Shown here one piece after another: positions 60,984-64,000 of a stretch of DNA of 64,000 nucleotides. The position numbers and the translations under genes were made by a program. The notes under the pieces are model-generated. The model did no database searches and was not told where the DNA came from. It worked only from the letters and a program-made list of their open reading frames with translations. This stretch comes from Bdellovibrionaceae bacterium UBA1609. GTDB taxonomy: Bacteria > Bdellovibrionota > Bdellovibrionia > Bdellovibrionales > UBA1609. Position 1 is the stretch's first letter; every line of letters begins with the position of its first letter. The stretch covers positions 80,295 to 144,294 of the forward strand of contig DCMZ01000015.1 of NCBI GenBank assembly GCA_002321895.1. The letters are read 5' to 3'.

Positions 60984-62486
60984 TTAAAGAAGAAATTCGA
61001 TCAACCAAGCTGGTAAATAATAGAAAAACAGCTTACTGCGCTTCCCTAGCGTGACGTTTCCTTTGGAGGAAATCACGTTTCCTTCAGAGTCTAAAGCCGT
61101 TTTGCTATCTATAACGTCTAAACTTTTCTCCATTTGCGCCCGCATACTGCTTTCTAGCTCGGCCGTTAGTTCTCTATTTCCCTTACAGAAAATTCCCATC
61201 TCTGCGTTGTAAAAATCAGATCGGTTATCAATATTGTAAGTTCCAATAAATATCTCATCCTCGTCATAGACATGGGATTTACTGTGCACGCCAAAAATAG
61301 AAGATTGGGCTCTGTCCAATAAGGCCACGTCCTCCGTTTGATCCCCAGAATGCAGATACATTTTAACACCTTGATCTAAGGTGTCTTTCAAACTCTTATA
61401 CAACGCCGCTGACATAATCATGTGATCTGTAGTTGCCAGAGAGTTTGTAAACACCTCAACCGTTATATCCTCGTCGCGACTCAGCACTCGATTGATAACC
61501 CCTTCGGTTCTCTTATTTTGAATAAAGTAAGGTGTGGAAATAAGAAGCCGGTCGTCCACATCCATGACTCTTTTATAGAGCTCTTTTCTTAAATGTTTAA
61601 AGTCATCCCGATAGGACGCTTCCTTCCTTTCTGAAAACTGAGCACCCGGCGAATCACTGACAAATACAATATCGTAACACTGATGAGTGGTAAGCTCATT
61701 GAATCTATGTCTCGTCTTACTCTCTATGGATTTCAATAATTCTAAATCAGATTCTGTTTCTTTAAAAAATCGACTGGCTTTTTTAATACCGCGCTTATAC
61801 GCACGCAATTTACTTTTTGCATTTTGATCTTTACCCCGGAGTGTGGGTTTTACGGGATCTTTGGCTATAGAACTACGCTCATCATTCCAGAAAGCCATAA
61901 AACTTTCATAAACTTTATCTACAATTGGTCCCTCTAGTAAAATGTCCCGATCGTCAAAGTTAAAGTCCTTGTCCATTCCGAAATATTCATTGGCAACATT
62001 GCGTCCCCCGGTGATCACTTTTCCTCCCACAAGAAACATCTTCCGATGATTTCTAAACTGAGCCGTAGAAAAAAATATTCCCGAAGAATTATAATACTTC
62101 GTTTCAATACCGTAAGTCTTTGCTTCAGCGGCAACAAAGCGATTGAACTTGAAAGTCCCAAAAGCGGATCTATCAACAAGGATCTTTACATCAGCTCCCC
62201 GTTCCGAGGCTCGTGCTAACGCTTGGTTTAACAGGCGTCCCGCATCGTCTAATTCATAGATGAAGTACTCAACAGCAACCCGGTCATCCTTACCAGCGCT
62301 ATTAATAAGATCCAATCGGGCTTGAAAGGAAGTCATTCCATCCTCTAATAGTGTCATAGAATTATCCCCAGAGAGATCCCGTGCATAAAGAGCCTCAGGT
62401 ATTGAGCTCACAGCGGTAGTTGTTGACTTCTCTTCAGCAACAACCATTAAGGGCACCAATAGCAACGCAATGACGATATATTTCAT
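60984..62486 (-). CDS. Phospholipase D-family protein (cardiolipin synthase-like), exported
   Basis: The 500-residue protein has a signal peptide (L-M-V-V-A-E-E) and two PLD repeats. Repeat 1 has N-H-R-K-M-F-L-V-G-G-K, where the usual Asp of H-x-K-x4-D is Gly. Repeat 2 has H-S-K-S-H-V-Y-D, intact. Known members hydrolyse or transfer phosphatidyl groups. The altered first motif may weaken or change activity, although the downstream G-G-R-N is normal. It acts in the periplasm or outside. Confidence 0.85.
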   Translation of the reverse strand: MKYIVIALLLVPLMVVAEEKSTTTAVSSIPEALYARDLSGDNSMTLLEDGMTSFQARLDLINSAGKDDRVAVEYFIYELDDAGRLLNQALARASERGADVKILVDRSAFGTFKFNRFVAAEAKTYGIETKYYNSSGIFFSTAQFRNHRKMFLVGGKVITGGRNVANEYFGMDKDFNFDDRDILLEGPIVDKVYESFMAFWNDERSSIAKDPVKPTLRGKDQNAKSKLRAYKRGIKKASRFFKETESDLELLKSIESKTRHRFNELTTHQCYDIVFVSDSPGAQFSERKEASYRDDFKHLRKELYKRVMDVDDRLLISTPYFIQNKRTEGVINRVLSRDEDITVEVFTNSLATTDHMIMSAALYKSLKDTLDQGVKMYLHSGDQTEDVALLDRAQSSIFGVHSKSHVYDEDEIFIGTYNIDNRSDFYNAEMGIFCKGNRELTAELESSMRAQMEKSLDVIDSKTALDSEGNVISSKGNVTLGKRSKLFFYYLPAWLIEFLL

Positions 62487-62789
62487 ATTATCTCCTTAGA
62501 CCTCATAGATACCATATGTGGGAGAATTCTATGGGCCGAAACCACCAACCCATCGTAGGTTCGTAAAAATGACATAATTTGTGAATACAGAGGTCCATTT
62601 GTGTCTACCCTTCCCTTCTGTCCTCCAGAAAATTGCTGGAACGAAAATTGTCTTTAACCCGTACAGACCATTACCTTTTTTCAAGCACAATCAACATAAG
62701 TACCTGAAATCACATGTAGAAAGCTGGTATTAGATTTGCCTATAGAAGGGTGTTTAAAGTCATCAATATTGAGAGGAAAGGTATTACCC
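62487..62789. other. Divergent intergenic region
   Basis: This 303-base gap lies between the phospholipase-like gene (minus) and the acidic lipoprotein gene (plus). I see an AGGAAAGG ribosome site for the latter but no clear promoter, RNA gene or hidden ORF. Confidence 0.4.
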
Positions 62790-64000
62790 ATGAAAACCCT
62801 AAGAATAGTAGCCATTTTGGCCGTGTGTTCCTTACTCACAGCTGCTTGCTCTAAAAGACAAGAGAAAGTCCAGTGTGAAAACCATGACGGCTTTGCCGTT
62901 GAACTACAAAACAACGCCCAACACAACTCCAAGCGAGAAGTGATTGTGGATATGGAAGTGATTCCATTAGATGATTCCGAAGAGACAAAAATGGCTCTTT
63001 TAGATCTAGCTGCTAGTAAAGTAGCTCCAGAGGAAATCGTAAAAAATCTAACAGCGGATGCCAACCCTGAAGCATTCCAGTTAAACGGTTTTGTATACGA
63101 TTCTAATTCGAAAAAAATTATAACTAATGGAGCCAATGGTAAAGCCGACGCTGAAATCATTGCTCAATCTTGTCAATTGCTTACTACTAAAATGAATGGC
63201 TCTAAAGATATAGGTGTACAATCTGCCCTTGGAGAAGAAGTATTCGTTGAAACTACAAGCAAAATGTTAACAAGCGAAGACGGTGTACAGATCACACAAC
63301 GTTTCTCGAGCTCTAAAGGTAGCGTAACTATTGTTAAAATCGTTCGCTGGGGTGATAATCCAACTGAAAAAGAAACCGTAGCTGTGAGTTTAATAAAAGA
63401 CCTATTAAGTATTAATGGTCGTCAAATGATCGCTACTGGGGACCTTGCAAAAGCCATCGCAAAAGCTGAGGGAGAGGCAAAGGCCTTAAACCAAGGAATT
63501 GCTCGGCAAAAAGCAAATGGCAAAGTATTAGCTGAAGTAGAAGCAATGGTTGAGATTCCCGTAAGCCTACTTAGCTTATTAGCTACAGGTGACTATCAAA
63601 GTGCCCAAGGAAATTTTGAGCCTAAAAATCGACAAGCGATTGAACAAGAGAGACTTGATCGCGAAGCGGCTGAACAGGCAGAGCGTGAAAGACTCGCTCG
63701 CGAAGCGGCCGAACAAGCTGAACGTGAAAGACAAGCCCAAGAGGAACAGGAAAATGGTGGTGACCAACCTCCAACAGTGAACCCTGCCGACCCAGCTTGT
63801 TCTGAAGATGGTGTAGCTGATCAAACTTGCGAAGACGAAGATCAAGACGAAGATCAAGACGAAGATCAAGACGAAGATCAAGGCGAAGACCAAGACCAAG
63901 ATCAAGACGAAGATCAAGGCGAAGACCAAGATCAAGGCGAAGACCAAGATCAAGGCGAAGACCAAGATCAAGGCGAAGACCAAGATCAAGGTGAAGACCA
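62790..64000 (+). CDS. Lipoprotein with acidic repeat tail (3' end off window)
   Basis: The frame is open from the ATG at 62790 (AGGAAAGG upstream) to the right edge, at least 403 residues. The lipobox is L-T-A-A-C with Cys20. The folded part at about 21-270 is unknown. An Ala/Glu/Arg coiled coil at about 280-320 (E-Q-A-E-R-E-R-L) follows, and from about residue 350 a run of D-E-D-Q and G-E-D-Q-D-Q units reaches the edge. Such acidic Asp/Glu/Gln tails may bind Ca2+ or form an extended stalk; the function is unknown. Confidence 0.8.
   Translation, partial: MKTLRIVAILAVCSLLTAACSKRQEKVQCENHDGFAVELQNNAQHNSKREVIVDMEVIPLDDSEETKMALLDLAASKVAPEEIVKNLTADANPEAFQLNGFVYDSNSKKIITNGANGKADAEIIAQSCQLLTTKMNGSKDIGVQSALGEEVFVETTSKMLTSEDGVQITQRFSSSKGSVTIVKIVRWGDNPTEKETVAVSLIKDLLSINGRQMIATGDLAKAIAKAEGEAKALNQGIARQKANGKVLAEVEAMVEIPVSLLSLLATGDYQSAQGNFEPKNRQAIEQERLDREAAEQAERERLAREAAEQAERERQAQEEQENGGDQPPTVNPADPACSEDGVADQTCEDEDQDEDQDEDQDEDQGEDQDQDQDEDQGEDQDQGEDQDQGEDQDQGEDQDQGED
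63837..64000 (+). repeat. Short-period coding repeat (12- and 18-base units)
   Basis: First 12-base units GAAGATCAAGAC, then 18-base units of the type GGCGAAGACCAAGATCAA continue to the window edge. They code for an Asp/Glu/Gln/Gly tail. The near-identity of the copies implies recent slippage expansion, so length may vary between strains. Confidence 0.85.

Noticed and set aside
63579..63989. Minus-strand open frame of 136 residues rich in Leu/Val/Phe
   Set aside because: It is the complement of the acidic coding repeat at the end of the plus-strand lipoprotein; the repeat lacks stops in several frames, and there is no ribosome site.
1..64000. CRISPR array, tRNA, rRNA or intact insertion sequence
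   Set aside because: No regularly spaced repeats, cloverleaf-like segment with a CCA end, rRNA stretch or transposase gene was seen. The only regular repeat is the coding tail at 63.8-64.0 kb.

Overview
The window (about 45% G+C, densely coding, both strands) reads like the chromosome of a flagellated Gram-negative bacterium of the Bdellovibrio type (Bdellovibrionota/Oligoflexia). The evidence is the combination of an extended fli operon with a MotE/YlxF-like gene between fliJ and fliK, a receiver-less sigma-54 activator inside that operon, Mla lipid-transport genes, many secreted hydrolases and lipoproteins, and several TTG/GTG starts. This placement is an inference from gene content; there is no rRNA, tRNA, CRISPR array or insertion sequence in the window.

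Region 1 (1-18.7 kb, minus strand) is a flagellar export/basal-body operon in the order TPR protein, sigma-54 activator, flgB, flgC, fliE, fliF, fliG, fliH, fliI, fliJ, motE-like. It ends at a hairpin terminator. Two very large surface lipoprotein genes follow, and then fliK, which runs off the left edge. A good sigma-54 box lies upstream of the TPR gene and another upstream of fliK, so the activator encoded in the operon probably controls both.

Region 2 (18.9-30 kb) holds a lipoprotein-mlaE-mlaF-mlaD-M23 peptidase operon, dciA (DUF721) divergent from trmFO, a secreted alpha/beta hydrolase, and glmU-glmS. Region 3 (30-39 kb) holds a murein-peptide amidase-like M14 enzyme, a HAD phosphatase, a histidine kinase and NtrC-type regulator pair, an outer-membrane beta-barrel, a secreted protein with a complete JAMM metalloprotease motif, and a periplasmic prolyl oligopeptidase. 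Region 4 (39-49 kb) is metabolic: sua5/tsaC, purD, an SDR protein lacking catalytic residues, a glutaryl-CoA-type acyl-CoA dehydrogenase, an HD phosphohydrolase, thyA-folA, a MAPEG protein, and several unknown secreted proteins.

Region 5 (49-61 kb, plus strand) has two flagellin genes. The first has a canonical sigma-28 promoter; the second has a structured leader with a four-codon mini-ORF. They are followed by an unlisted 31-residue membrane peptide, a strong terminator, a third beta-helix lipoprotein, and two tandem 1074-residue beta-propeller lipoproteins. The window closes with a phospholipase D-family protein and a lipoprotein with a long acidic repeat tail, cut by the right edge.

The most striking pattern is that the five giant lipoproteins lie at two separated flagellar loci. 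They share a short motif after the lipid-anchored cysteine, and each is preceded by a CCGATA-type (sigma-28-like) box. At three of these genes and at the beta-barrel gene the box lies only 6-10 bases before a start codon with no ribosome-binding site. This suggests a surface-protein regulon expressed together with the flagellum, partly from leaderless mRNAs.
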